A model generated the notes under the pieces. It was given only the letters and a program-made list of their open reading frames with translations, did not search any database and was not told the DNA's origin. The position numbers and the translations under genes were made by a program. A stretch of 64,000 nucleotides of DNA from Pseudomonas amygdali (GTDB lineage Bacteria; Pseudomonadota; Gammaproteobacteria; Pseudomonadales; Pseudomonadaceae), in assembly GCF_002699855.1 (NCBI RefSeq), contig NZ_LKBW01000112.1, positions 50,331 through 114,330 of the forward strand, written 5' to 3'. Below, in pieces: positions 37,904 through 46,534 of the stretch. The number at the start of each line of letters is the position of its first letter. The first letter of the stretch is position 1.

Positions 37904-39091
37904 ATGACGGCAGACGAGAAACAGAGCGAAAAACTTCCGCTCGGGGCATTGCTGGCTTTGGCGATGACAGGGTTCATTTGCATCGTGACCGAGACGTTGC
38001 CTGCGGGTTTGCTGCCCGAAATCGGCAGTGGCCTGGGAGTCTCGGCATCGTTTGCAGGGCAAATGGTGACTGTTTATGCGTTGGGCTCACTGCTGGCAGC
38101 CATTCCGCTGACCATCGCTACGCAGAGCTGGCGCCGCCGAACAGTCTTGTTGCTGACGATTGTCGGCTTCCTGATATTCAATTCCGTCACTGCGCTGTCT
38201 TCCAGCTACTGGCTGACCCTGATCGCGAGGTTTTTCGCTGGCGTCTCTGCGGGGCTGGCCTGGAGCCTTATCGCGGGTTACGCACGACGTATGGTCGTCC
38301 CGCAATTGCAGGGCCGCGCGCTGGCGGTCGCGATGGTAGGAACGCCCATCGCGTTGTCATTGGGCGTGCCTTTGGGAACCTGGCTGGGCGGGTTGATGGG
38401 CTGGCGCATGGCATTCGGGTTGATGTCCGGAATGACCCTGCTGTTGATCATCTGGGTGCTGATCAAAGTGCCGGATTACCCTGGCCAGTCCGCTTCACAG
38501 CGCATGGCATTGCGTCAGGTCTTTTTCACCCCTGGCGTACGCTCGGTACTGGGAGTGGTCTTCACCTGGATGCTGGCTCACAACATTCTTTACACCTACG
38601 TCGCGCCGTTTGTTTCCGAGGCCGGGTTGGCGAGTGACGTTGATTTGGTATTGCTGACATTTGGTGTCGCCGCGCTGGCAGGCATCTGGGTAACGGGACG
38701 GCTGGTTGATCGTCATTTACGCAAGACCGTGCTGGCCAGCCTCGCGAGCTTTGCGGCGGTTTCGGTGTTCCTGGGCCTGTTTTCTGGCTCGGCCCTGGCC
38801 ATCTATGTAGGCGTATTTATCTGGGGCCTGACCTTTGGGGGGGCCGCCACGCTTCTGCAAACCGCGCTCGCCGACTCGGCAGGTGAGGGCGCTGATGTGG
38901 CGCTTTCGATGAATGTCGTTGTCTGGAACAGCGCTATTGCAGGCGGTGGGCTACTGGGCGGCGTGTTGCTTGGGCAGTGGGGCGTGAGCTCGTTTACGTG
39001 GGTCTTGTTTGCATTATTAGTGCTGAGCCTGGTTATTGCGCTGCGTGCGCGGGCTCATGGTTTTGCGAGAGGCGATCGGCTGATGGAGTAA
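37904..39091 (+). CDS. MFS efflux transporter (DHA1 type)
   Basis: A 395-residue major facilitator protein with twelve predicted helices. It begins PLGALLALAMTGFICIVTETLPAGLLPEI, the pattern of the AraJ/NepI/purine-sugar efflux branch, and has the loop 2-3 region in the first half. The GGAGAGATTCGA leader places the start at 37904. Regulation by the divergent TetR protein is expected. The exported compound is unknown. Confidence 0.9.
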   Translation: MTADEKQSEKLPLGALLALAMTGFICIVTETLPAGLLPEIGSGLGVSASFAGQMVTVYALGSLLAAIPLTIATQSWRRRTVLLLTIVGFLIFNSVTALSSSYWLTLIARFFAGVSAGLAWSLIAGYARRMVVPQLQGRALAVAMVGTPIALSLGVPLGTWLGGLMGWRMAFGLMSGMTLLLIIWVLIKVPDYPGQSASQRMALRQVFFTPGVRSVLGVVFTWMLAHNILYTYVAPFVSEAGLASDVDLVLLTFGVAALAGIWVTGRLVDRHLRKTVLASLASFAAVSVFLGLFSGSALAIYVGVFIWGLTFGGAATLLQTALADSAGEGADVALSMNVVVWNSAIAGGGLLGGVLLGQWGVSSFTWVLFALLVLSLVIALRARAHGFARGDRLME

Positions 39092-39197
39092 ACCGGTGCC
39101 AGTGGCTGGAGACAACCACTGGACTTGCTCTTCGCTCAACACATGGTCGTCGGCGAGGCGAGCGCCATGGCGTTATCGCATCGCCGGCCGATCGTCA

Positions 39198-39890
39198 TTA
39201 CGCAATGCTGTAAGCGTTGAATGCCTTGCCCTGTTGCAGGGCGGTGACGATGTTTTTACGGGTCACCGGCAGTTCGCTGCCTTCATTGTCGACGAAGGTT
39301 GTTTCCTGCAGTTCGGCGGTGTCGCCTTCGCCGACAAAGGTGAAACCAAGGAACTCGAGGGCTTCGCGGTCGACATTAAGGTTGGAACGCGGGGTGCGTA
39401 ACGGCAGGCTGACACTCTGGCCATCCTTGCTGATGGTGTAGACCTCGGCTTCCTTGCGGGCACGCGTCGTCTTGCTCTTGGCGGTAGTGGGGTTGCTGAT
39501 CGCCTGATGCGTCTGGTTCAGCACCTTGAGCGCCAGGCCGTAGACCAGTTCCTGAAATGCCGGGTCATTCTTGTAGCTGGACAGAATACGGCTGATCGGG
39601 AACTGCGTGCCAAGATCGGCCAGTGCTGCGCTGTCTGCCGCTTCTGCATCCTTGAGGCGTTTCAGTTGGCCCATCAGTTCGTAGGCTTTGTCGTCATCGT
39701 GCTCATCCTGCGCCAGACGAATGGCGGCACGCAGCTCACGGATTTCTTCGCTTTCCTTGGCGGTCTGGAACGCATCAAGCACCATCTCGCTGATGGTCTT
39801 GGCCTGCGGCACGTGCTGGGAAAGACCAATTGCGCTTTCGTATTCCAGCTTGGAGGAGGTCAGGGCTTCGTTGGTCTGGGAATCAGGCAT
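39198..39890 (-). CDS. Conserved-looking hypothetical protein, helical then basic-linker then beta
   Basis: A 230-residue soluble protein not recognised. Residues about 30-95 are charged and helical (EEIRELRAAIRLAQDEHDDDKAYELMGQLKRLKDAEA), with a short basic linker (TTAKSKTTRARKEAE) near 145-160 and a beta-rich C-terminal part with YTISKDGQSVSLPLR. No signal peptide or Cys is seen. Base composition matches the surroundings. A DNA- or RNA-associated role would be a guess based only on the basic linker. Confidence 0.75.
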   Translation of the reverse strand: MPDSQTNEALTSSKLEYESAIGLSQHVPQAKTISEMVLDAFQTAKESEEIRELRAAIRLAQDEHDDDKAYELMGQLKRLKDAEAADSAALADLGTQFPISRILSSYKNDPAFQELVYGLALKVLNQTHQAISNPTTAKSKTTRARKEAEVYTISKDGQSVSLPLRTPRSNLNVDREALEFLGFTFVGEGDTAELQETTFVDNEGSELPVTRKNIVTALQQGKAFNAYSIA

Positions 39891-40089
39891 TGAATTTCAC
39901 TATTTCAGGTTTGAGGCATTTCAGGTTTGAGGCGCGAAAGGCTCAGGGCGTTTCGGGGGGCGTAATTTAGTGGAGCAACGCGAGGATGTCACGGACCATT
40001 AGCCAGGAGGTCCAGTCAGCACCTCGGCTTTGACCGAAGACAAGCAAGAAGTGAAGGCACTGGCCAGACCCGCTATGAGGGTACGAAAG

Positions 40090-41706
40090 ATGCATGGAGC
40101 GTTCAAAAGTCAATTTGATGACGCACCCATGAAGCATGTTTATCGTCCCTCGGTCAGGCTCGCGCCTTCCATGCTCACCAAAGCACTGATTGGCTTTATT
40201 GCCCTGGTGTGTGTATCGCTGGTTTTGGCTACAGCCTGGCAGATGAACCAGTCCAGGCGTGAGCGTGTCGCTACCGCCACAATTACGGTTTCAAACATCG
40301 TTCTTGCTGCCGAGCAGCAAGCTCAGGATACGGTACGACAGGCTGATAATACGCTGCGTGATCTCGTGGAACGCGTGGAGCACGATGGTGTAGAAGGGCC
40401 TCAGCAAGCTCGGCTGGCGAAGCGAATGGCTCAGGACGTGTTGAACGTCAACGGCATTCAGGGGCTTTTTATCTACGATGCTCAAGGCAACTGGGTCGCC
40501 AACTCTTTTTCTCGAGGTATACAGTTAAAAAACAACAGCGACCGCGCGTACTTCGTCTATCACCGCGACAACGCCGACGAGTCCATCCACATCGGTTCCA
40601 TCATTGAGAGCCGCAGCACGGGAGACAGGGTCATCCCGATCAGCCGACGTATCAATACTGCGGATGGCACATTTGCAGGTGTGGCTCTGGCGACTGTGCC
40701 CGTGGCCTATTTTCAATCATTCTTCAAACGTATGGATGTGGACGACAAGGGCGTTATTTTCCTCGCGCTGAACAATGGCGACCTGCTGGCTCGACGACCG
40801 ACGCTGGCAGCATTGATGACCACCAATATCGCCAAAGGTGATCTTTTGACTCGCTATCTGCCATACAGCGACAGCGGCACCGCTGTGTTCAAGTCTGTAG
40901 TGGATGGCGTGGAAAGAATTTATGCCTATCGGCGGGTGTCCGGATTGCCCATCGTCGCCGCCGCTGGTGTGTCCTGCGAGTATGTATTCGCCCCTTGGTG
41001 GGCTTATGCATATCGATCCATGGCGCTGGTCGGCATGATCAGTTTGACCCTGGTTTTACTCGGCATCTTGTTATACAGGCAAATCCGACACCTGATCACT
41101 GCGGAAAATGAGTTGAGTGTCGCCAGAGCCGACCTCGAGATTATCGCCAGGACCGACAGTTTGACGCATCTGGCCAATCGGCGTTGTTTCGATGCTACCT
41201 TTCAACTGGAGTGGGAACGAGCTTCCAGAGATAACTCATCCATCGCCCTTATTTTGTTGGATATTGACTGGTTCAAACAATACAACGACTGCTACGGCCA
41301 TCTGCGGGGCGACGACTGCCTAAGCCAGGTAGCGGGGCTTATCGGAAGCGGTATCAAGCGGCCTGGCGACCTGGCCGCACGATATGGCGGAGAAGAGTTT
41401 GTGATTCTGTTGCCTGGCACAGATTTAACAGGTGCTTTAAGCGTTGCCGAAGAGGTCAGGTTATCCATTGAAAACGCATTAATAGAGCACTCCGCCAGCC
41501 CGCTGGGCAACGTAACAATCAGCTCGGGCGTGGTGGCGATCAACGCACTCGAGACGGAGGGTTACACAGCGGCCCTGAGGGAAGCAGATCGACTTCTTTA
41601 CTGCGCCAAAACCAGAGGTCGCAACTGCGTCGAGGGGCGGTCGATGGCCCATTCCACACGAAAGCAGTTCATAGGCCAGCCCGTTCTGGATTCAGGCCGC
41701 TGCTGA
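40090..41706 (+). CDS. Membrane diguanylate cyclase with periplasmic sensor
   Basis: Makes cyclic di-GMP from GTP. The 538-residue product has TM1 near 28-50, a periplasmic Cache-like domain (about 52-315; GLFIYDAQGNWVANS), TM2 near 320-345, and a GGDEF domain with active-site YGGEEFVILLP. A c-di-GMP inhibitory site RPGD lies five residues upstream of GGEEF. A TTG at 40030 opens the frame, but the ATG at 40090 has GAGGG 8 nt upstream and is preferred; ATG 40129 is another option. Its neighbour is a chemoreceptor. Confidence 0.9.
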   Translation: MHGAFKSQFDDAPMKHVYRPSVRLAPSMLTKALIGFIALVCVSLVLATAWQMNQSRRERVATATITVSNIVLAAEQQAQDTVRQADNTLRDLVERVEHDGVEGPQQARLAKRMAQDVLNVNGIQGLFIYDAQGNWVANSFSRGIQLKNNSDRAYFVYHRDNADESIHIGSIIESRSTGDRVIPISRRINTADGTFAGVALATVPVAYFQSFFKRMDVDDKGVIFLALNNGDLLARRPTLAALMTTNIAKGDLLTRYLPYSDSGTAVFKSVVDGVERIYAYRRVSGLPIVAAAGVSCEYVFAPWWAYAYRSMALVGMISLTLVLLGILLYRQIRHLITAENELSVARADLEIIARTDSLTHLANRRCFDATFQLEWERASRDNSSIALILLDIDWFKQYNDCYGHLRGDDCLSQVAGLIGSGIKRPGDLAARYGGEEFVILLPGTDLTGALSVAEEVRLSIENALIEHSASPLGNVTISSGVVAINALETEGYTAALREADRLLYCAKTRGRNCVEGRSMAHSTRKQFIGQPVLDSGRC

Positions 41707-41837
41707 GTTGAGGTCTTGTAAAGTCATGACCGCTTTTTACCATCCAAAAGGTCTTTCGACGACGAGCTTAAAGTTTCCAGATTTGGGTCGATAGCCTCTT
41801 CAATATGTCAATAATAATTTAAAGGCAGGAATCTCGA

Positions 41838-43457
41838 ATGCGCCTCCGAAACCTCAATTTAGCTCCCCGAGCTGCCTTGTTTTTCACGTCAATCATCGTA
41901 TTGGTATTCGTGCTGGGGGTATTTGCAGTCCTGCAAATGGGCAAGCTCAGAGACGCCGAGAAAGACGTCGAACTCAATTGGATGGCCAGCATCCGCCAAA
42001 CGGCGTTGATGAACACCACGATCCTTCGCCTGAGGCTCGAAACGCAGCGAGGCCTTGCTGATCCTCAATCCATTCAAAAGACTATTGAAAGCTTCGCTGG
42101 CTACCGTAAGGCATTCACCGAAGCGGTGGCGAACTATGAGCCCCTCATCGCCGATGAAAAGGAGCGCTCGTTTTATATTCCGGTAAAAAATAGTGCTGAT
42201 GCCTATGCCAAACAACTGGATATTCTTGAGCCTTTGATGAGACAGGGTGATATCGCGGCTGCGGTCAGCCTGGTGAGTACCAGCATCCGCCCTCTGACGA
42301 ACACGATGGAGGTGCAGATCAAAGACCTCACCAACTTTAACAACGAAGGCGCTGCACGGGCCGGGCAAACTGCGACGGATCTCTATGAAAACGGCCTGTG
42401 GCTTGTTGTAGGCCTCATAGCGGGTGTCGTTATCTTGACGGTCGGTTTGGCATTACTGCTGACGAAAAGTATTACCTCCCCGATTAACGACGCGCTGTCT
42501 GTCGCTGAGCGCATCGCGGCCAGTGACCTCTCCAAAGAGGTCTTGGTAAGCGGGACGGATGAAGCCGGGAGACTGTTGAAAGCGCTCGCGCAGATGCAGG
42601 CAAACCTGCGAAACACTATCATGCAGATATCCGATTCCTCTACTCAGCTGGCGTCTGCATCTGAAGAGATGACGGCGGTTACCGAGGAGTCGAGTCGCGG
42701 CCTTGTTTCCCAGAACGATGAAGTCAATCAGGCAGCGACAGCGGTCACAGAAATGAGCGCTGCCGTTGATGAGGTCGCTCGTAATGCCGAGTCAGCTTCC
42801 GAAGAGTCCAAACGTACCCAAGGCTATACCGAGGTAGGTTTGGCGCGGGTGGCTCAGACGTTAAAGTCAATTCAAAAGCTGAACGGTAACGTTGAAAACA
42901 CGAGCGAGCAGATTCAAGGGTTGTCAGACCGTGCTCAGAGCATCACCAAGGTTGTCGAGGTAATCAGGGCCATTGCAGAGCAAACCAACCTGTTGGCGTT
43001 GAACGCCGCCATCGAAGCCGCACGGGCGGGCGAGCAAGGCCGTGGATTTGCGGTGGTGGCTGACGAAGTAAGGGCTTTAGCCCATCGCACCCAGGTGTCT
43101 ACTCAAGAAATCGAGCAGATGATTGCTGCCATCCAGAGCGATTCTGACCTGGCCGTGAAGGCGATGAATACGAGCAGAGACCTTGCGACCGAATCACTTG
43201 GCGTTGCCCAAGAGGCTAGTACCTCGCTGGATCAAATATCAACGGCCATCATTCAAATCAATGAACGCAACCTCATGATCGCGACTGCTTCTGAAGAACA
43301 GTCTCACGTCGCTCGAGAGGTGGACCGAAATCTGGTCAGCATTCGTGAGCTTACGACACAGAGTGCTGCCGGAGCCGCGCAAACCGCGAGTGCGTGCGGC
43401 GAAATGTCAAAGCTGGCGGTTAATCTGAATCAGTTGGTTAATCGGTTTGTTGTGTGA
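41838..43457 (+). CDS. Methyl-accepting chemotaxis protein (four-helix-bundle sensor)
   Basis: A 539-residue chemoreceptor with TM1 at about 13-34, a periplasmic four-helix-bundle-type sensor of about 150 residues, TM2 at about 190-212, a HAMP domain (SITSPINDALSVAERIAASD) and a signalling domain with tip [20 protein letters not shown]. The ligand is unknown. It is encoded 131 nt after the diguanylate cyclase with AGGAA before the ATG. There is no CheR-docking pentapeptide at the C terminus, which ends NQLVNRFVV. Confidence 0.93.
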   Translation: MRLRNLNLAPRAALFFTSIIVLVFVLGVFAVLQMGKLRDAEKDVELNWMASIRQTALMNTTILRLRLETQRGLADPQSIQKTIESFAGYRKAFTEAVANYEPLIADEKERSFYIPVKNSADAYAKQLDILEPLMRQGDIAAAVSLVSTSIRPLTNTMEVQIKDLTNFNNEGAARAGQTATDLYENGLWLVVGLIAGVVILTVGLALLLTKSITSPINDALSVAERIAASDLSKEVLVSGTDEAGRLLKALAQMQANLRNTIMQISDSSTQLASASEEMTAVTEESSRGLVSQNDEVNQAATAVTEMSAAVDEVARNAESASEESKRTQGYTEVGLARVAQTLKSIQKLNGNVENTSEQIQGLSDRAQSITKVVEVIRAIAEQTNLLALNAAIEAARAGEQGRGFAVVADEVRALAHRTQVSTQEIEQMIAAIQSDSDLAVKAMNTSRDLATESLGVAQEASTSLDQISTAIIQINERNLMIATASEEQSHVAREVDRNLVSIRELTTQSAAGAAQTASACGEMSKLAVNLNQLVNRFVV

Positions 43458-43683
43458 GAACGGTTTTGGGGGCTGTATCCAGTTCCGGCATGAACGCCTT
43501 GAGGCGTGGGTCTTCCACCGCAGGGCTTGATTGCTTGATCAAGTTACAGCCGCCCGTGGGTGCAGTGAGGTAAAGCATGCCCTCAGATGTGCCCCCCAGT
43601 GTAGAAATCCACTGGAAGTGAATTTAGCTTCATGGTTTGTGGAAAGGCAGAAATGATCAGCTGAACGGCCTGCCTGCGGACTC

Positions 43684-44598
43684 TTAAAGACTATCCGGAT
43701 CCCCAAAAAACATCTGAATCCGCGACCTCAACCAGCGCTCCCCCGGATCATTATCCTGCGCGCCCCTCCAGGCCATGTGCAGTTCGAACGTGCGGGTTTC
43801 AATCGGCAGGTCTTCAGACCGAACGCCCCCAGCGGCTGTTAGTACCTGCGCTGCATAGTCAGGCACGGTGGCGATGATGTCGGTGCCGGTCAGCAGTGTC
43901 GCCAGGCCATTGAACTGTGGTACGGCGAGGACGACGTGGCGTTTGCGGTCGATTTTTTCCAGGTGCTCGTCAATGAACCCGCTCAGGTCGCCGGCGAAGG
44001 AGACCAGCGCGTGTGGGCGGGCGCAGAAGTCGTCGAGGCTCAAGGGGCCTGGTATCGAGTCGGCCCGCAACAATTGCGGCTTGCTCCTGCGCAATACCTT
44101 GCGCTTGGCGTTGGCAGGCAGGTCCTGGGTGTAGCTGACGCCGACCGAGATTTCACCCGAGGCCAGCAATGGCGGCATGAGGATGTAATTGACGCGTCTG
44201 ACCACCAGCACAATCCCCGGAGCTTCGGAGCGCAGGCGTTTGAGCAGGGTGGGCAGCAAGGCAAACTCGACGTCGTCCGACAAACCGATGCGGAACACTG
44301 AAGTGCTGGTGGCCGGGTCGAACTCTGACGCACGGCTAACCGCTGTCGAGATGGAGTCGAGTGCCGGCGAAAGCAGGCCGAATATTTCTGTGGCGCGGGC
44401 GGTGGGCTCCATGCTGCGCCCGGTACGCACGAACAGTGGGTCGTCGAACAGGCCGCGCAGGCGAGAAAGTGCTGCGCTGATGGCTGGCTGGCCCAGAAAC
44501 AGCTTTTCCGCCGCACGTGTAACGCTGCGCTCATGCATCAGGGTTTCGAAAACGATGAGCAGATTGAGGTCGACGCGACGCAGGTCGTTACGATTCAT
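43684..44598 (-). CDS. LysR-family regulator divergent from a quinone oxidoreductase
   Basis: A 304-residue LysR protein of the NodD/LinR-like branch, starting MNRNDLRRVDLNLLIVFETL with HTH ERSVTRAAEKLFLGQPAISAALSRL. The reading frame is open far upstream, but the start at 44598 gives the canonical N terminus. It is divergent from the oxidoreductase, with an interrupted palindrome in the shared region, so local control is likely. The inducer is unknown. Confidence 0.9.
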   Translation of the reverse strand: MNRNDLRRVDLNLLIVFETLMHERSVTRAAEKLFLGQPAISAALSRLRGLFDDPLFVRTGRSMEPTARATEIFGLLSPALDSISTAVSRASEFDPATSTSVFRIGLSDDVEFALLPTLLKRLRSEAPGIVLVVRRVNYILMPPLLASGEISVGVSYTQDLPANAKRKVLRRSKPQLLRADSIPGPLSLDDFCARPHALVSFAGDLSGFIDEHLEKIDRKRHVVLAVPQFNGLATLLTGTDIIATVPDYAAQVLTAAGGVRSEDLPIETRTFELHMAWRGAQDNDPGERWLRSRIQMFFGDPDSL

Positions 44599-44907
44599 GC
44601 GGAATATCTCGGGCCATTTGTCGGTTGGGACGTGAGCAGGGTGCGATAGTACGAGCAAATGCGGGTCTGGCGCAGGGAAAATTAATGGCAAGGCCACGGA
44701 ATGTCCACATGGCTTGCAATGTCTCGTCGACATGCGAACAATGGCGGCCATTGCGCATCGTGGCTTCCAGACGCTTTCTGGCTGCGACATGCAGCTCACA
44801 GGACACAATCGATGACAGGCATGTCGACTATCAATAGCCACCGATAGTGTTCCCGGCAATGCCCGGATAAAGTTTGTGGCATCAAGGTTTACCAGGCGAG
44901 GTTCTAA
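44599..44907. other. 309-bp divergent promoter region
   Basis: Holds CTATC-N10-GATAG at 44828-44847, a likely LysR-type site about 60 nt upstream of the oxidoreductase start. Nothing else recognisable was found. Confidence 0.45.
44828..44847. promoter_or_regulatory. Candidate LysR box
   Basis: CTATC (44828-44832) and GATAG (44843-44847) are reverse complements 10 nt apart, containing ATC-N10-GAT, close to the usual ATC-N9-GAT or T-N11-A LysR core. Confidence 0.4.
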
Positions 44908-45930
44908 ATGTCCCGCACGATCCGTATTCACCAGTTTGGCCCGGCCGAGGTGCTCAAGCTCGAAGAGCATCCTGTCGCGTCGCCTGTTACCGGCGAGGTG
45001 CAGGTGCGCGTCCAGGCCATCGGTGTCAGCTGGTACGACGTTCTCTGGCGACAAAATCTCGCGTCTACCCAGGCCCGGCTGCCTGCTGGCCTGGGTTATG
45101 AGATGGCTGGCGTGGTGACTGCGCTGGGCGATGGGGTCGACGATTTGCAAGTCGGCGACAAGGTCGCCAGCTTTCCGGCAGCCGATGCCAACCAGCACCC
45201 GGTCTATGGCGAAACCATCGTATTGCCGCGTCGGGCATTGACTCGCTACCCGGATGTGCTTTCGCCGGTCGAGGCCAGCGTGCATTACACACCTTATCTG
45301 GTGGCGTACTTTGCCTATGTTGACCTGGCGCGTATCAAGTCCGGGCAAACCGTGCTGGTCACCGACGCCAGCCACTGTTCCGGTCCTGCTTTCGTGCAGT
45401 TGGGCAAGGCGTTGGGTGCCCGGGTGATCGCCGCGACCAAGACCGAAGATGCCCGTGAGTATTTACAGTCTCTGGGTGCCGACAAGGTGGTGGTCACCGA
45501 AGAGCAGGACTTGTTGATGGCAATCAACAAGTACACCGAAAACCGTGGTGTCGATGCTGTTTTCGATGGCCTCGGTGGCCCGCAGATGTCGATCATGGGT
45601 GATGTGCTCGCGCCACGCGGCAGCCTTGTGTTGTATGGCCTGCAAGGCGGTAATCAGACGCCGTTCCCGGCCTGCGCTGCGTTCCAGAAAAACATTCAGT
45701 TCTACGTGCACTGCCTGGGCAATTTCACCGGCAAGCCTGAGCTGGGTATTACTCAGGATGAGGCTGCACTGCAACGCGCCTTGCAGCAGATCAATCAAAT
45801 GACCGCCGACAAGGTACTTGCGCCGTTGCAGACGCGCAGCTTCCCGTTCGAGCAGGTGGTGCAGGCGCACCGTTACATGGATGTCTGCCCGATTGGCGGG
45901 CGTGCGGTGCTGGAAGTCGAGTCGGTCTGA
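44908..45930 (+). CDS. Zinc-independent MDR/quinone oxidoreductase-like protein
   Basis: NADPH-dependent medium-chain reductase of 340 residues. The GroES-like N-terminal domain starts IRIHQFGPAEVLKLEEH, and the Rossmann domain carries VLVTDASHCSGPAFVQLGKAL in the usual dinucleotide-binding position. Residues that bind catalytic zinc in alcohol dehydrogenases are not evident, which favours a quinone or enone reductase. GAGG lies 6 nt before the ATG, and a strong terminator follows. Confidence 0.88.
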   Translation: MSRTIRIHQFGPAEVLKLEEHPVASPVTGEVQVRVQAIGVSWYDVLWRQNLASTQARLPAGLGYEMAGVVTALGDGVDDLQVGDKVASFPAADANQHPVYGETIVLPRRALTRYPDVLSPVEASVHYTPYLVAYFAYVDLARIKSGQTVLVTDASHCSGPAFVQLGKALGARVIAATKTEDAREYLQSLGADKVVVTEEQDLLMAINKYTENRGVDAVFDGLGGPQMSIMGDVLAPRGSLVLYGLQGGNQTPFPACAAFQKNIQFYVHCLGNFTGKPELGITQDEAALQRALQQINQMTADKVLAPLQTRSFPFEQVVQAHRYMDVCPIGGRAVLEVESV

Positions 45931-46441
45931 CTCGGCAGATTTCAAGTTTAAGCGTGTTATCGAAAAAGCCTTCCGAACGGAAGGCTTTTTGCATTCTATT
46001 GTGAAATCCCTGCCATTAATTAAACGTCATTTGAATAACGCATCGTCGAGCCTGTGTGGGTGCGCTAACGGTGAGTGAGAATTAAAAAAAGATAACCACA
46101 ACAGATAAGTTTACGTCAGGCTCAATTGTTTATTAAGGTTTATTGGTTCTGTCAGTTAGCGTGATCCATAAATGGTATTTCCTACGAGCTTTGATGAAAA
46201 CATGATTGAGCGCAAAGCCTGCCGGTCACTGGAGCGCCTTGAGCGGCCAGCCTTATGGCTGGCGGCATTGCGCCGTGGTGAGTCAGTCGCGCAGCATGCA
46301 AGTAATCGAGGTATTAAACAGTAAGTTTAGTGGCAGGGAGAACGTTCGGAAGGCTGTACTGTTTTTAAGCACAAACTGTGTCTTGTAATTGTGTTCGCGA
46401 TATTGATAATGCGTCGGTAATTACCACTCAGGGAATGAGTC
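45931..46441. other. 511-bp AT-rich region upstream of the small-peptide cassette
   Basis: Begins with a terminator (45963-45990) and then is AT-rich, unlike most gaps here. It must carry the promoter for the peptide/PP-loop genes. No long open frame or known RNA was recognised. Confidence 0.5.
45963..45990. terminator. Terminator of the quinone oxidoreductase gene
   Basis: Thirteen-base perfect arms (45963-45975 and 45978-45990) beginning with five A and ending with five T: an efficient, potentially bidirectional terminator. Confidence 0.88.
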
Positions 46442-46534
46442 ATGCTCGACTATAAACTTGGTTGTCAGCTTGATGTTCAATGTTCTGCCTGCACCGTGTC
46501 GCGTTTTGAGCGACAGGCAGGTGACACACAATGA
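46442..46534 (+). CDS. 30-residue three-Cys peptide coupled to the PP-loop gene
   Basis: A short open frame with ATG at 46442 encoding 30 residues; the Cys-containing part reads GCQLDVQCSACTVSRFE, so the cysteines are at 8, 14 and 17 (C-x5-C-x2-C). AGGGA lies about 8 nt upstream, and the stop TGA overlaps the start of the following gene as ATGA, the hallmark of translational coupling. It has no signal peptide. It could be a precursor or scaffold peptide acted on by the PP-loop enzyme, a small metal-binding partner, or only a regulatory upstream ORF. No homologue is recalled. Confidence 0.55.
   Translation: MLDYKLGCQLDVQCSACTVSRFERQAGDTQ

Noticed and set aside
43458..43683. Possible gene in the gap after the second chemoreceptor
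   Set aside because: Only 226 bp, with stops in all frames and no ribosome site linked to a usable start.
43684..45375. LysR gene extended to a 563-residue protein from a start at 45375
   Set aside because: The extension overlaps the quinone oxidoreductase gene on the other strand and lacks protein-like features; the canonical LysR N terminus begins at 44598.
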